Source of the DNA: Acidobacteriota bacterium
GTDB lineage: Bacteria > Acidobacteriota > Thermoanaerobaculia > Multivoradales > JAGPDF01
Length of the DNA stretch: 64,000 nt
Assembly: GCA_014584695.1 (NCBI GenBank)
Contig: JACTMI010000031.1
Location: forward strand, 62,001 to 126,000
Direction of reading: 5' to 3'
Shown: piece by piece, positions 25,817 through 33,613 of the stretch
Layout of the letters: each line of letters starts with the position of its first letter
Position numbering within the stretch: position 1 is the stretch's first letter
Notes under the pieces: generated by a model
Databases searched by the model: none
What the model saw: the letters and a program-made list of their open reading frames with translations, nothing else
What the model was told of the DNA's origin: nothing
Translations under genes and position numbers: made by a program

Positions 25817-28800
25817 TCACGCCCCACCCCCGTACGGCGGCGGATCCGGCTCGCGCACCTCGGTAGGATCGACGAGCGCGTTGACCGATAGGTAGTAGTG
25901 GCTGATCTTCGTGACTTCGTGCCAGGGGCGGCTCGCTGGATCGAAGATCTGCTCGAGTCGGGGGTCGGTCTTGCAGTGCGTCACCACGTAGAGCCAGAAG
26001 CAGTCCCGCCGGTCCTGCGCAACGCGGCGCTCGTTGGGAGTCAGCAGAATGGCTCCGGTTGCACCACCGATGCCCTTGACCTCGATCAGTCGCAGCTCGC
26101 CCGAGGCGAGGTCGAGGCTGGTGACGTCGTAGCCGAGGTTCTTCTCGGAGACGTCGTACACCTGCCGCCCCAGCGCGCTCTCGTGCTCGATGACGACCCG
26201 CATCGCGATCGCTTCTGTCTCGAAGTCCGGCTTGAGGTGGCGGACCTCCGGCGATTCGCTCTCCGGATGCGGGAGAACGAGCACGCTCGCGAGGCGTTCG
26301 ACCGCCTGAAGCGAGAGCGCTCGCTCTCGCTGTAGATCGACACGCCGCCGGTCGCGTCGGGCGAGAAGCTCGGCATGCCGAGCTTCTGCCATCGCAAGGC
26401 GCCCTTCCGCGCCCGCCAGCTTCATGTCGACGTCGGCCGCGGCGCGTCCGATCTCCTCGTCCGCACGTTGCAGGAGCTCGGTCAGTGAGAGCTCGACGTG
26501 GTTCGCCACGCGCTCGATCTCGCCCAGCCGATCCTTCGCGACCTCCTCGAGGAACGGTTGAAGGGCATGGTCATGGAGCCAGCCGGAAGGCTCCGGCAGA
26601 TAGGCAGCGGTCGGCAGTTCGCTCGGCCGCTCGGCAGGGATGAAGTTGCCCAGCAGCCCGGGCTCCTGGATCCGCGGCTCTCCGGTCTCGGGAACCTCGA
26701 CCGCAAAGAGCCGCTCGTGCACGACGGTGCCGAGGCCGTCGACGACGCGAGCGCGGAAGAAGTCGACGCGGGCCGGCTGATCGTGCTGGAGCGAATAGTA
26801 GGTGGCGCCCTTGGCGAGAGCGTCCAGAGCCCGAGTATTCGTGTGGCGCCGGACGGCCTCGAACAGGGGGTGCCCTGGCGTCACCCACTCCAGCTTCTCG
26901 GTCTCCGCCGTATCGCGGTCGGTGGAGCACCGGGGATAGCGGTCCGCGAGAGCCGGAAGGCGCCAGTCCGGCTCTCGCTCGTAGTGACGCAGCGTCGAGG
27001 GGGTGCGCGCGGGCTCGAAAGCGTGCAGGAGCTGCGGCACGGGCTTCAGCGCGAGCGGGACGAACTCTGCGGCTTCGGTCAGGAAGCGCGCGATCGTCTC
27101 GGGGACGACCCGCTGCTCCTGCGCCCGAGCTCTCCGCTCGATCAGCATCTCGAGATTCAGCTTCTTGCTGGCGAGGCCCTCGAGAGCGTTCTGGCAGATC
27201 GCGCGGAACTGCCGCTCGTCGACGTTGCGGAGGAGACGGTCTTCCAGGTCGGCGTCTCCGAGGCGGCCTGCGTAGTAGTCGCGCAGAACGCGCTCGACAT
27301 GGGCCGAGGGAAGGATCTCGCCCACGACGTTGAAGACCGCGTCATCGTCGAGCGCGTCGCGGATCTCCTGGAGCTTCTCCAGGAGGCGCTGCAGGACCTT
27401 GCCCTCGATCGTGTTCGTCGCGACGAAGTTGAAGATGAGGCAGTCCTTGCGCTGGCCGTAGCGGTGGATGCGCCCCATCCGCTGTTCGAGCCGGTTCGGG
27501 TTCCACGGGATGTCGTAGTTGAAGAGGATGTTGCAGACCTGAAGGTTGATGCCTTCGCCGGCCGCCTCGGTCGCAACCAGAATCTGGATCTCCCCCTCGC
27601 GGAACTGCTGCTCGGCATGGAGGCGAGTGCCGGGTTCGTCCCGAGAGCCGGACTTCATCCCTCCGTGGATGAAGCCCACCCGGAAGCCCCAGTCGCGCAG
27701 GCGCGCGACGAGGTAGTCGAGCGTGTCCTTGAACTCGGTGAAGAGCAGGAGTCGCTGGTCGGCGTGGTCGAAGAAGCCCTCCTTCTGGAGAAGCGCCCGC
27801 AGCTCCGAGAGTTTGGCCTCGGCGCCGTCCGTCTCGACGGCCTGCGCCTGGGCGGCGAGACGGCGGAGCTCCTGGACCTCCTGTCGCACCTGATCGGCGC
27901 TCCCGGCGAGCGTCACGGCTTCGAGCAGGGCCTCGAGCCGCTCGCGCTCGCTCTCTTCCATCTCCTCGAGCTCTTCCGGGTCCGGCAGGTCGGGCGGCGC
28001 CAGACGTGCGAGGTCCTGCGCCCGCTTCAGCCCATCCTCGAGCCGATGAGCCCGGTTCTCGAGCGATCGGCGCATCGCGAACGTGCTCGAAGCGAGGCGC
28101 CGCTGGTACAGCGACATGAGGAAGCCGATCGCGCGTGCTCGTGGGTCTTCTCCTGCGGCTGCGGCGCGGGCGCTTTCCCGCTTCACGAACCGTGTGACGT
28201 CTCGGTAGAGCTCGAACTCGGCGCCGTCGATCTGAAAGTCGACCGTGTGCGGGATCCGGCGGGTGAAGATCGGCTCGGCCGCCCAGCTCCCGTCGGCGCG
28301 GCGCTCGGGGAAGTAGACCATCGCCTCCTTGGTCCGGCGGAGGTAGAACGGCGCGCGGCGGCGATCCATCGCCTCGCGGATCGACTTCACGTCGGCGTAG
28401 GCGTCGGAGTCGAGCAGCTGGAGAAAAAGGCTGAAGTTGAGCGGGTCGCCCTTGTGGGGCGTCGCCGTGAGCAGGAGCATGTGGTCCGCGGTGTCACGCA
28501 GGAGCTCCCCCAGGCGATAACGCAGGCTCTTGTGCGACTCGTCGGCGGCCGACATGCGGTGCGCCTCGTCCACGATGACCAGGTCCCAGTGAACCTGGCG
28601 AAGGCTCGGCAGAACGTCGGTCCGCTTGGCGAGGTCGAGCGAGGTAATCACGCGATTGCGCTCGATCCACTGGTTCACGCCGAACTGCTCCCGAAGGTCC
28701 TGCCCCTTCATGACCAGGAACTTGGTGTCGAACTTCTCCTTGAGCTCCCGCTGCCATTGGAACGCGAGATTCGCGGGGCAGACGATCAGGATCCGCTCGG

Positions 28801-29251
28801 CCAGGCCGCGCAGTTCCAGCTCGCGGATGAGTAGGCCGGACATGATCGTCTTGCCTGCCCCGGCGTCATCGGCGAGCAGGAACCGCACGCGCGCCAGCTT
28901 CAGCAGATAGTCGTAGACGGCTTCGAGCTGGTGCGGCAGAGGATCAACACGCGAGATCGAGAGTCCGAAGTAAGGATCAAACTCGTAGGCGATGCCCAGC
29001 GCGTAGGCCTGAAAGCCGAGGCGGAGCAGGCGCCCGTCTCCGTCGAACGAGTGTTCCGGTTCGAGGACGTGGAGGCTTGCCACCTGATCGGCGGTCAGTG
29101 TGACCTTGCGGAAGCGCTCGCTCTGCGTGCCGACGAGGCCCACGATCCAGCTCGCGGCGCCATTGGGGCGCACCGTCTCGACCCGCATGGGTTCGTTGAA
29201 GAGGGGGCCGGTCAGGATCTGACCGGAGGAGAGGAGCGAATCGTTGCTCAT
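25817..29251 (-). CDS. SNF2-type helicase with C-terminal DUF3883-like domain
   Basis: 1144 residues from the ATG at 29251 (MSNDSLLSSGQILTGPLFNEP), the usual N-terminus of this family; the track start lies 32 codons upstream. Helicase motifs: LADDAGAGKT (about 126-135, motif I), VIVDEAH (DEAH 228-231), LLLTATPHKGD (III), and in the second RecA lobe EGINLQVCNILFNYDIPWNPNRLEQRMGRIHRYGQ (V-VI). A coiled coil precedes the C-terminal domain, where GYDVTSLDLASGELRLIEVKG (about 1045-1062) has the D...ExK pattern of a PD-(D/E)xK-like fold as in DUF3883. It is the helicase member of the helicase-methylase-ATPase set and would translocate on DNA. It is 31 bases after the HTH gene. Confidence 0.9.
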   Translation of the reverse strand: MSNDSLLSSGQILTGPLFNEPMRVETVRPNGAASWIVGLVGTQSERFRKVTLTADQVASLHVLEPEHSFDGDGRLLRLGFQAYALGIAYEFDPYFGLSISRVDPLPHQLEAVYDYLLKLARVRFLLADDAGAGKTIMSGLLIRELELRGLAERILIVCPANLAFQWQRELKEKFDTKFLVMKGQDLREQFGVNQWIERNRVITSLDLAKRTDVLPSLRQVHWDLVIVDEAHRMSAADESHKSLRYRLGELLRDTADHMLLLTATPHKGDPLNFSLFLQLLDSDAYADVKSIREAMDRRRAPFYLRRTKEAMVYFPERRADGSWAAEPIFTRRIPHTVDFQIDGAEFELYRDVTRFVKRESARAAAAGEDPRARAIGFLMSLYQRRLASSTFAMRRSLENRAHRLEDGLKRAQDLARLAPPDLPDPEELEEMEESERERLEALLEAVTLAGSADQVRQEVQELRRLAAQAQAVETDGAEAKLSELRALLQKEGFFDHADQRLLLFTEFKDTLDYLVARLRDWGFRVGFIHGGMKSGSRDEPGTRLHAEQQFREGEIQILVATEAAGEGINLQVCNILFNYDIPWNPNRLEQRMGRIHRYGQRKDCLIFNFVATNTIEGKVLQRLLEKLQEIRDALDDDAVFNVVGEILPSAHVERVLRDYYAGRLGDADLEDRLLRNVDERQFRAICQNALEGLASKKLNLEMLIERRARAQEQRVVPETIARFLTEAAEFVPLALKPVPQLLHAFEPARTPSTLRHYEREPDWRLPALADRYPRCSTDRDTAETEKLEWVTPGHPLFEAVRRHTNTRALDALAKGATYYSLQHDQPARVDFFRARVVDGLGTVVHERLFAVEVPETGEPRIQEPGLLGNFIPAERPSELPTAAYLPEPSGWLHDHALQPFLEEVAKDRLGEIERVANHVELSLTELLQRADEEIGRAAADVDMKLAGAEGRLAMAEARHAELLARRDRRRVDLQRERALSLQAVERLASVLVLPHPESESPEVRHLKPDFETEAIAMRVVIEHESALGRQVYDVSEKNLGYDVTSLDLASGELRLIEVKGIGGATGAILLTPNERRVAQDRRDCFWLYVVTHCKTDPRLEQIFDPASRPWHEVTKISHYYLSVNALVDPTEVREPDPPPYGGGA

Positions 29252-29282
29252 CGGCTGGCTCCGCGAGCGCGGAGGTCGAGAC

Positions 29283-29486
29283 TCACGGCGCCGGGCTCCG
29301 GCGGAGGGCGTGCGCCTGCCGTTCCATCCATGCTTCGAAATCTGCACGCCGCAGGCGCCACTGGCCGCGGACCTTGAATGCGGGCAGCTCGCCCTTCTGA
29401 GCCATCGAGTAGACGGTCTTGTCGGCGAGCTTCAGCAGGACGGCAATCTCCTGGATCGTGAGGACCTCGTCAGCCAACGTAGCCAC
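29283..29486 (-). CDS. Excisionase-type helix-turn-helix DNA-binding protein
   Basis: 67 residues if the GTG at 29486 is used (VATLADEVLTIQEIAVLLKLADKTVYSMAQKGELPAFKVRGQWRLRRADFEAWMERQ). This is the MerR/excisionase DNA-binding fold: a first helix-turn-helix at IQEIAVLLKLADKTVYSMAQKG and the wing GELPAFKVRGQWRLRRADFEAWM. GTG at 29486 matches the family N-terminus; an ATG at 29537 would add 17 residues without family similarity and has no well-spaced ribosome binding site. It is the first gene of the island on this strand and may regulate the operon or be part of the mobility of the island. TACT-like elements just upstream could be a -10 box for a near-leaderless message. Confidence 0.8.
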   Translation of the reverse strand: MATLADEVLTIQEIAVLLKLADKTVYSMAQKGELPAFKVRGQWRLRRADFEAWMERQAHALRRSPAP

Positions 29487-29843
29487 CCCATCAGTATCGG
29501 ACGCCAGGCGGTACTGAATTCCAGTGGATGGAACCATACTCCAGGGTTTCGAGGGCTGCCAGGAGCGCGGGTTCACTTCGGGGGCCGTGGAGCTCTGAGG
29601 AGTTCAGGCGGGAACCTGCGACCTCTGTCGAGGGGCGCGGGTGGAGGTCAGCTCTAGCGCCCTGCGCGGGGCCGATCGCGGCCCGTTTGCCGTCGTTGAG
29701 GGGCCAGGCAACGGTCGCTGCGGTGAGATCTGCGTCTCGCAAGACCTCCGTCAGTCTCGAACTGGCGCCCGCGCACTGCAACGGCGATCGGACGGGTCGC
29801 GGCCGCTCGCTGTGTAGTCGTTTTCCGCCGCATCTACGCCATT
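29487..29843 (+). other. Intergenic region between defence island and dcw operon
   Basis: No convincing gene: the track frames through here are extensions of shadows and have no family signal. No tRNA fragment, direct repeat or inverted repeat like the MITE ends was seen, so this end of the island has no visible attachment site. Confidence 0.5.
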
Positions 29844-29916
29844 GGGTTAACCCTTTCGGTTTCCGGCGCTTAGGTGGTGGAAAAAAATGGACAAAAGTGG
29901 GAGGGAGGTGTACATT
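29844..29916 (+). promoter_or_regulatory. mraZ (dcw operon) promoter with MraZ-type operator boxes
   Basis: TGGACA (-35, 29888-29893) and TACATT (-10, 29911-29916) are spaced by 17 bases and lie 33 bases before the mraZ ATG. Three TGG boxes start exactly 10 bases apart (tggaa 29878, tggac 29888, tggga 29898), the repeat geometry known for MraZ operators (TGGGN with five-base spacers). They overlap the -35 box, fitting autorepression of the operon by MraZ. A 10-base palindrome gggttaaccc lies at 29844-29853. Confidence 0.7.
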
Positions 29917-29948
29917 CGCTCCGCTTTCCACAACGAGTGGGGCGGAAG

Positions 29949-30389
29949 ATGTTTCGCGGAAGCACGACAGCGACCATCGACGAGAAAGGGCGTCTCAAGA
30001 TCCCGACCGAATTCCGGCGGCTGATCGAGGAGCGCTACGGGCTCGATCTGTTCGTGACTTCGGTCACGGGCGAGCAGGCGCTCGTCTATCCGCTGCCGGT
30101 GTGGGAAGAGATCGAGGGGCGCTTGGCGGGTCTGCCGGCGACCGATCGGGTCAAGGAGCGCTACCTCGAGCGGGTCTCTTACTTCGGCGCGCAGACCAAG
30201 CTCGATCCGCAGGGGCGGGTGCTGGTGCCGTCGATTCTGCGTCAGAGCGCGCAGATGGCGGGCGAGGTCGTGGTGTCGGCGCGCCTCGACCATCTCGTGG
30301 TCTGGAACCGCGAGCGCTTCGAGCAGCGGCTCACCGAGCGGCCGTTCACCGACGACGATTTCGCCGCGCTCACCGAGCGCGGCATCTGA
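29949..30389 (+). CDS. mraZ: Transcriptional regulator MraZ
   Basis: 146 residues from the ATG at 29949 (MFRGSTTATIDEKGRLKIPTEFRR); the track extends it 25 codons upstream through the promoter, which is wrong. It has two AbrB-like MraZ repeats, each with the DxKGRlxiP pattern: TIDEKGRLKIPTEFR near the start and KLDPQGRVLVPSILR in the second half. MraZ forms a ring that binds the repeated TGGGN boxes in its own promoter and represses the division and cell wall operon. It is the first gene of that operon, with rsmH eight bases later. Confidence 0.97.
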   Translation: MFRGSTTATIDEKGRLKIPTEFRRLIEERYGLDLFVTSVTGEQALVYPLPVWEEIEGRLAGLPATDRVKERYLERVSYFGAQTKLDPQGRVLVPSILRQSAQMAGEVVVSARLDHLVVWNRERFEQRLTERPFTDDDFAALTERGI

Positions 30390-30396
30390 GGCGGCG

Positions 30397-31314
30397 TTGG
30401 ATGCGCGACACGTCCCGGTCCTCTTGCGCGAGTCGGTGGCTTGGCTCGCCCCCGAGCGCGGCGGCACCTTCGTCGACTGCACGCTCGGCCTCGGCGGCCA
30501 CGCCGAGGCGCTGCTCGAAGCGGCGGCGGGGGTGCGGCTGCTCGGCCTCGATCGCGACGCCGAGGCGCGGGCGCTCGCCGCGCGGCGGCTCGAGCGCTTC
30601 GGCGCGCGGGTGGAGATCCGCGCCGCCGATTTCCGCGAGCTCGAGCGCGCGGCCGGCGATCGCGCGCCGTTCGCCGGCGTGCTCGCCGATCTCGGCCTGT
30701 CGTCGCTGCAGCTCGAGCGGGCCGAACGCGGCTTCAGCTTCCGGCTGGACGGACCCCTCGACATGAGGATGGGGATGAGCGAGCGCAGCGCGGCGGAGCT
30801 GGTCAACGCGGCATCGGAGGCCGAATTGGAGACGATCTTTCGCGAGTACGGAGAGGAGCCCGAGGCCCGGCGGGTGGCGCGCGCGGTGGTCGAGCGGCGG
30901 CGCGAGGGCGCGATCGACACCACCGCGCAGCTCGCCGATCTCGTCCGGCGCTCCAAGCGCGCGCCGCGCGGCGCGACCCGGATCGATCCGGCGACGCGGG
31001 TCTTCCAGGCCCTGCGCATCGCGGTCAACGACGAGCTCGACGCGGTCTGCGAGCTGCTCGACCAGGCCGCCCGCCTGCTCGACCGCGACGGCCGCCTGGT
31101 GGTGATCTCCTACCACTCGCTCGAGGACCGGATCGTCAAGAACCGGTTGCGCGACTTCGCGCGCGGCGAGACCGACCCGGTCACCGGCAGGCCGCGGCAG
31201 GAGACCCGCATCCTCGAAGTGCTGACGCGCAAGCCCGTCCGCCCCACCGACGAAGAAGTCGAGGCCAACCCGCGCGCCCGCTCGGCGCGCCTGCGGGCGG
31301 CCCGGAGGCTCTAG
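30397..31314 (+). CDS. rsmH: 16S rRNA (cytosine(1402)-N4)-methyltransferase
   Basis: 305 residues, TTG start. The N-terminal HVPVLLRESVAWL and the AdoMet motif FVDCTLGLGGHAEALLE are diagnostic, as are FSFRLDGPLDMRMGMS and YHSLEDRIVKNRLRDF. RsmH methylates C1402 of 16S rRNA in the decoding centre. As in most bacteria it is the second gene of the dcw operon, between mraZ and ftsL. Confidence 0.97.
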   Translation: MDARHVPVLLRESVAWLAPERGGTFVDCTLGLGGHAEALLEAAAGVRLLGLDRDAEARALAARRLERFGARVEIRAADFRELERAAGDRAPFAGVLADLGLSSLQLERAERGFSFRLDGPLDMRMGMSERSAAELVNAASEAELETIFREYGEEPEARRVARAVVERRREGAIDTTAQLADLVRRSKRAPRGATRIDPATRVFQALRIAVNDELDAVCELLDQAARLLDRDGRLVVISYHSLEDRIVKNRLRDFARGETDPVTGRPRQETRILEVLTRKPVRPTDEEVEANPRARSARLRAARRL

Positions 31315-31319
31315 CTCCC

Positions 31320-31664
31320 TTGCCCTCCGCCTACGTCGTCCGCCGGCAGGTCGTCAACGCGTACCTGGTGCGCGAGCGCGACCGCCGGCGGCTGCGCGAG
31401 CTGGTCTACGTCCTGCTCGCGGTGCTGCCGCTGGTCGCCGGCCTGGTCGTTTACACCTGGCTCCAGCTCGAGACCCTGCGCGTGCGCTACCGCATCGAGG
31501 CGCTCGAGCGGCGCGCGCACCGGCTGGAGCAGATCGAGCGCCAGCTGCGCCTGGAGTCGGCCTACCTGGCCGAGCCCAAGCGGCTGGCCGAGCGCGCCGG
31601 CGGCGAGCTCGGGCTGGTGCAGCCGAGCGTCGCGCAGGTGGTGTTCCTGGAGGAGTGGCGGTGA
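31320..31664 (+). CDS. ftsL: Cell division protein FtsL-like
   Basis: Not listed with its own start in the track, but the last 114 codons of a long frame are a small bitopic protein that begins at a TTG five bases after rsmH. After a short basic N-terminus there is a single membrane helix (LVYVLLAVLPLVAGLVVYTWL, about residues 27-47), then a coiled coil with Leu/Glu/Arg heptads. Size, topology and position between rsmH and ftsI identify it as FtsL, a member of the FtsQLB complex that activates septal peptidoglycan synthesis at the division ring. The sequence itself is poorly conserved in this family, so position carries much of the weight. Confidence 0.85.
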   Translation: MPSAYVVRRQVVNAYLVRERDRRRLRELVYVLLAVLPLVAGLVVYTWLQLETLRVRYRIEALERRAHRLEQIERQLRLESAYLAEPKRLAERAGGELGLVQPSVAQVVFLEEWR

Positions 31665-33613
31665 AGAGCCGGATGCTGCTCTTCGTCGTCGGCGCGCTGC
31701 TCTGGTTCGTCGCCATCGGCGCGCGCCTCTACGAGCTCCAGATCGACCGCCACGCCGAGTTCGCCCGCCGCGCCGAGCGACAGCAGCAGCGGGTGATCGA
31801 GCTCGACCCGCCGCGCGGCACCATCTACGACGCGCGCGGCCGCGAGCTGGCGGTGTCGGTCGAGGTCGAGTCGGCGTTCGCGGTGCCGCGGGAGATCGTC
31901 GAGCCGAAAACCGCCGCGGCGGCGCTCGCGCGCGCGCTCGGCGCCGACCGGGCGCGGCTCGAGCGCCAGCTCGCCGCCGACCGCGAGTTCGTCTGGGTGG
32001 CGCGCAAGCTCGATCCGCCGCAGGCCAAGGCGGTGCGCGACCTGGGCCTCGCCGGCGTCTACTTCCTGGAGGAGTCGAAGCGCTACTACCCGCTGCGCGA
32101 GACGGCGGCGCAGGTGCTCGGCTACGTCGGCACGGACAACCAGGGGCTGGCCGGGCTCGAGGCGCGCTTCGACAAGGTGGTGGCCGGCAAGCCGGGGCGC
32201 AAGACCGTGCTGCGCGACGCCCGGGCGGGCCTCGCGGTGCCGCCCGACCTGCCCTCGGCGGCGCCGCTGCCGGGCCGGGACCTCCACTTGACGCTCGACG
32301 CCGCCATCCAGGCGATGGCGGAGGAGGAGCTCGGCGCGACCGTGCGCCGGCTGCGCGCCAAGAGCGGCAGCATCGTGCTGCTCGAGCCGCACACCGGCGC
32401 CGTGGTCGCGATGGCGTCCTACCCGACCTTCGACCCGAACCGCTTCACCGCCTTCGGCGATGAGGCCTGGCGCAACCGGGCGATCGCCGACGCCTTCGAG
32501 CCGGGCTCGACGTTCAAGATGGTGACCGCGGCCGCGGCGCTCGAGCAGGGGCTGATCCATCCCGACGAGCGGCTCGACTGCGAGATGGGCGGCATCACGC
32601 TGGCGGGCATCCGCATCGCCGACCACAAGCCGTTCGGCACGTTGTCGTTCCGCGAGGTGATCGCCAAGTCGTCGAACGTCGGCACGATCAAGACCGCGCT
32701 GCGCGTCGCCAACGCCGACTTCTACGCCGCCATCCGTGCCTTCGGCTTCGGCCGCGCCTCGGGCATCGACCTGCCGGGCGAGAGCGCGGGGCTGCTGATG
32801 CCGGTCGAGCGCTGGCCGGCGCTCGCCAAGGCCTACATCTCGTTCGGCCAGGGGATCTCGGTGACGCCGCTCCAGTTGACCCGCGCTTTTGGCGTCGTCG
32901 CCAACGGCGGCCGCCTGCTCGAGCCCTACGTGGTGCGGCAGATCGGCAGCGGCGCCGAGGCCGAGTGGCCCCATCCCGAGCCGGTGGTGCAGGGCGAGCC
33001 GGTGTCGCCGCGCACGCTCGCGACGCTGCGCGCGCTGCTCGCCGGGGTGACCGTCCCCGGCGGCACCGGCCGCGGCGCGGCGGTCGAGGGCTATCCGGTC
33101 GCCGGCAAGACCGGCACGGCGCAGAAGGCGGTGCCCGGCCGCGGCTACCTGCCGGACGAGCACATCGCGAGCTTCGCCGGCTTCGCGCCGGTCGAGCGTC
33201 CGGCGCTGGTCGGCTTGGTGGTGCTCGACGCGCCGCGCGGCTCCTACCACGGCGGCGAGGCCGCCGCGCCGGTCTTCGCCGCGGTGATGCGACGGGCGCT
33301 GCTCTACCTGAACGTCCGGCCCGAGCGGGAGCGCCCGGAGCTGTGGCCCTTCGAGCGGCCGGCGGCGCCGGCCGAAGCGGTGGCGCCGCCAGGGCTGGTG
33401 ACGGCGGCGCGCGAGGCGCCGCCGCCGGGGACCTTCCCGGACCTGTCGGGCCGCACGGCGCGCGAGGCGCTGGCCGCCACCACGGCGCTCGGCCTCGCGC
33501 CGGTGCTGCGCGGCTCGGGCGTCGTCGCCCGCCAGTCGCCGCCGGCGGGCAGCCCGCTGCCGCCGCAGGGGACCAGGATCGAGCTCTGGCTGGATCGCGG
33601 AGGCACCGGTTGA
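31661..33613 (+). CDS. ftsI: Septal penicillin-binding protein (peptidoglycan D,D-transpeptidase) with PASTA domain
   Basis: 650 residues from the GTG at 31661, which overlaps the ftsL stop (GTGA) and follows GGAGGAG at good spacing; the track start is two codons earlier. One N-terminal membrane helix is followed by a PBP dimerisation region and the transpeptidase domain with all three catalytic motifs: STFKMV (SxxK, catalytic Ser), KSSNVG (SxN) and GKTGTAQK (KTG). The last 70 residues (GTFPDLSGRTAREALAATTALGL...) form one PASTA domain, which is unusual for proteobacterial FtsI but common in other phyla. The enzyme cross-links septal peptidoglycan in the periplasm together with FtsW. Confidence 0.95.
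   Translation: MKSRMLLFVVGALLWFVAIGARLYELQIDRHAEFARRAERQQQRVIELDPPRGTIYDARGRELAVSVEVESAFAVPREIVEPKTAAAALARALGADRARLERQLAADREFVWVARKLDPPQAKAVRDLGLAGVYFLEESKRYYPLRETAAQVLGYVGTDNQGLAGLEARFDKVVAGKPGRKTVLRDARAGLAVPPDLPSAAPLPGRDLHLTLDAAIQAMAEEELGATVRRLRAKSGSIVLLEPHTGAVVAMASYPTFDPNRFTAFGDEAWRNRAIADAFEPGSTFKMVTAAAALEQGLIHPDERLDCEMGGITLAGIRIADHKPFGTLSFREVIAKSSNVGTIKTALRVANADFYAAIRAFGFGRASGIDLPGESAGLLMPVERWPALAKAYISFGQGISVTPLQLTRAFGVVANGGRLLEPYVVRQIGSGAEAEWPHPEPVVQGEPVSPRTLATLRALLAGVTVPGGTGRGAAVEGYPVAGKTGTAQKAVPGRGYLPDEHIASFAGFAPVERPALVGLVVLDAPRGSYHGGEAAAPVFAAVMRRALLYLNVRPERERPELWPFERPAAPAEAVAPPGLVTAAREAPPPGTFPDLSGRTAREALAATTALGLAPVLRGSGVVARQSPPAGSPLPPQGTRIELWLDRGGTG

Noticed and set aside
14147-29486. 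Classification of the island as DISARM or BREX
   Set aside because: No DUF1998 protein, no PLD protein and no PglZ or BrxC-type gene; DUF1156 with DUF499 fits the Hma-type set better.
29874-29948. Longer MraZ start from the track
   Set aside because: The 25-codon extension translates the promoter and operator; MFRGSTTATID is the family N-terminus.
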